DNA of 64,000 bases from Streptomyces aquilus. Its GTDB lineage: Bacteria; Actinomycetota; Actinomycetes; Streptomycetales; Streptomycetaceae. The notes beneath the pieces are model-generated. The model searched no databases, was not told the DNA's origin, and was given only the letters and a program-made list of their open reading frames with translations. A program made the translations under genes and the position numbers. The DNA lies in assembly GCF_003955715.1 (NCBI RefSeq), contig NZ_CP034463.1, forward strand, positions 4,278,001-4,342,000, in the 5' to 3' direction. The first letter of the stretch is position 1, and each line of letters begins with the position of its first letter. Below, one piece after another: positions 63,200 to 64,000 of the stretch.

Positions 63200-64000
<801 letters not shown>

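Overview
The window is high-GC actinobacterial DNA and almost certainly a Streptomyces chromosome. GC3 is very high in the housekeeping genes and GTG starts and four-base overlaps are common. There is an SsgA-like sporulation gene, the WhiJ-type trio (ATPase, XRE-DUF5753, DUF397), DUF397/DUF5753/DUF6247 families, and the GlcNAc PTS cluster nagF-nagE1-nagE2 with DasR sites.

Bases 1-17552 are an accessory island that looks like an anti-phage locus. A cytosine-5 DNA methyltransferase (its 5' end is outside the window) faces three leftward genes: two unrecognised proteins and an XRE-HTH/GHKL-ATPase fusion. Across a 0.6-kb control region with TTTGACA-type inverted repeats lies a rightward four-gene operon: a 1587-aa GHKL-ATPase/SF2-helicase fusion, a UvrD-like helicase, a DrmA-like helicase and a DrmB-like DUF1998 protein. 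DrmA, DrmB and a 5mC methylase are the core of class 2 DISARM, but drmC and drmE are absent from the window and two GHKL ATPase genes plus a UvrD helicase are present instead. This is the best candidate here for an undescribed system. From 17.6 to 20.2 kb follow a regulatory trio and a small putative toxin-antitoxin pair.

From 20.2 to 36.8 kb the content is chromosomal backbone: a cyclophilin, an Hsp20 with a HAIR-like element, MFS and DUF445 membrane proteins, a secreted SGNH hydrolase, a DUF1707/LiaF-like protein, a three-gene ABC-2 exporter, a bifunctional penicillin-binding protein, a guanidinium exporter behind a guanidine-III riboswitch, a GroES-like protein, DUF3618, a Bcp peroxiredoxin, a GNAT acetyltransferase and tRNA-Leu(UAG).

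From 36.9 to 51.4 kb the order rdgB, rph, MBL hydrolase, cysM, cysO, mec, DUF2017, clpS, pncB matches the ancestral actinobacterial block known from Mycobacterium tuberculosis (Rv1341 down to Rv1330c). It is interrupted by the nag PTS genes, a PemK-like gene, a LacI regulator and an amino-acid permease. cysO is preceded by a 31-codon Cys-ending leader peptide that appears to be leaderless. pncA follows pncB.

From 51.4 to 64 kb there is a large secreted M6 metalloprotease behind a 24-bp palindrome, two RDD membrane proteins, ssgG, an FAD oxidase, a TPR protein, a three-subunit cobalt-type nitrile hydratase/thiocyanate hydrolase-like operon, a TagC-like beta-propeller protein, and the 3' part of hppD, which runs off the right edge.
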